Positions 6,736-7,251 of a DNA stretch of 7,251 nucleotides are shown piece after piece; position 1 is the stretch's first letter, and every line of letters starts with the position of its first letter. Under the pieces are notes generated by a model, which saw nothing but the letters and a program-made list of their open reading frames with translations, was not told where the DNA came from and made no database searches. Source of the stretch: JBFIHZ01 sp041601535 (GTDB lineage: Bacteria; Pseudomonadota; Gammaproteobacteria; Xanthomonadales; SZUA-36); the NCBI GenBank assembly GCA_041601535.1, contig JBFIHZ010000205.1, positions 1 through 7,251 of the forward strand, in the 5' to 3' direction. A program made the translations under genes and the position numbers.

Positions 6736-7251
6736 CTAAACATGCACCGCTTTGCTGCGGCGCCAGGCCACTTTCGCGGCGTACAGGCAGCCACCGCCAA
6801 AGATCAGCATCACCACGGTCAGCAAGCCCCAGAACAGCCAGCGGATGGACAGCTCACCGCCGCCCCAGATCACACCATATTCGGGCGGCTCGCCGGCTGC
6901 TGAAAGTTGACGCAGCCGTGGCAGGTCGCCGCTGCGGTCCTGCGGCAATTGACGTTCAAGGTAGGAGGGAGCTGACGGCGCCTGGCGGGTGGCGGCGGAC
7001 AGCTGGCTGATTTGCCGCTGATATTCCTCCATCGCCTCGTCCCGGCTCATGCCGGCATAGGGGTCGCCGGCCACTGCCGCGGCTGGTTGTGACTCGGGTG
7101 CGCTCAGCATCAGCAGGCAGTTCCACAGGCGGAAACGCCGCAGCCGGTAGCCTGCGCCGAATTCTTCGGCAGAACAGTTGACCTGGCTGACGGTGGGCAC
7201 ACCGTCTGCGGTGCCGGCTCCCAGCAACGAGCGGGTGTCGCGCAGCAGCAT
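6736..7251 (-). CDS. Unrecognised protein with one C-terminal membrane segment (possibly 5'-partial)
   Basis: The visible product is 171 residues and I do not recognise the family. The ATG occupies the last three bases of the window, so the true start may lie beyond it and no ribosome-binding site can be checked. Residues 1-50 look like a small folded stretch with C26, C45 and a basic 'RLRRFRLW'. Residues 52-125 are rich in Ala, Gln, Ser and Pro, with an acidic/amphipathic piece 'GMSRDEAMEEYQRQISQL' (about 67-84), and are probably a flexible linker or short coiled region. A single hydrophobic segment (about 138-159, WLFWGLLTVVML onward) is followed by a basic tail KVAWRRSKAVHV. By the positive-inside rule the tail is cytoplasmic and the bulk of the protein is outside or periplasmic, although no signal peptide is visible. 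A tail-anchored orientation is the alternative if the N-terminus stays in the cytoplasm. Confidence 0.62.
   Translation of the reverse strand: MLLRDTRSLLGAGTADGVPTVSQVNCSAEEFGAGYRLRRFRLWNCLLMLSAPESQPAAAVAGDPYAGMSRDEAMEEYQRQISQLSAATRQAPSAPSYLERQLPQDRSGDLPRLRQLSAAGEPPEYGVIWGGGELSIRWLFWGLLTVVMLIFGGGCLYAAKVAWRRSKAVHV

Overview
The window reads as chromosomal DNA of a GC-rich proteobacterium. A gammaproteobacterium is most likely, judging from the type of TPR/FlgO-like membrane protein, the exported KatG, the class II cytochrome c and the DUF4156 lipoprotein. This is inference from protein families; no rRNA or marker gene is present, so rank and genus cannot be fixed. I see no complete mobile element, CRISPR array, tRNA or defence island.

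Layout from left to right: (1) a complete class II cytochrome c gene on the minus strand (3-449). (2) A divergent intergenic region of about 300 bp (450-746). It holds a possible minus-strand promoter with an overlapping inverted repeat, a short palindromic motif that resembles debris of a REP/RAYT-type repeat, and a perfect TATAAT box for the next gene. (3) A large plus-strand gene (747-2915) for a membrane-anchored protein with a FlgO/TolB-N-like domain and a TPR array. (4) A short convergent gap (2916-3029) filled by a GC-rich inverted repeat. (5) katG on the minus strand (3030-5267), encoding a bifunctional catalase-peroxidase with a signal peptide, hence periplasmic. (6) A gap of about 425 bp (5268-5692) with katG promoter candidates, an operator-like palindrome and a strong hairpin terminator for the next gene. 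(7) A DUF4156 lipoprotein (5693-6019, minus), apparently started at TTG. (8) A GFA/CENP-V-like zinc protein (6121-6561, minus) with an unusual His-rich N-terminal metal site and a leader able to form alternative hairpins. (9) An unrecognised protein with one C-terminal membrane segment (6736-7251, minus), whose start sits exactly at the window edge.

Five of six genes are on the minus strand. The gaps of 100-430 bp, most with a possible hairpin or promoter, argue for mostly separate transcription units rather than one operon. A loose envelope/oxidative-stress theme is visible (periplasmic peroxidase, periplasmic c-type cytochrome, outer-membrane lipoprotein, thiol/aldehyde-related zinc protein), but nothing in the sequence shows that the genes work together. 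I did not find evidence for a new multi-gene system. The most useful oddities are the altered zinc site and leader of the GFA protein, the two-cysteine exported KatG, and the Met-bearing haem helix of the cytochrome.
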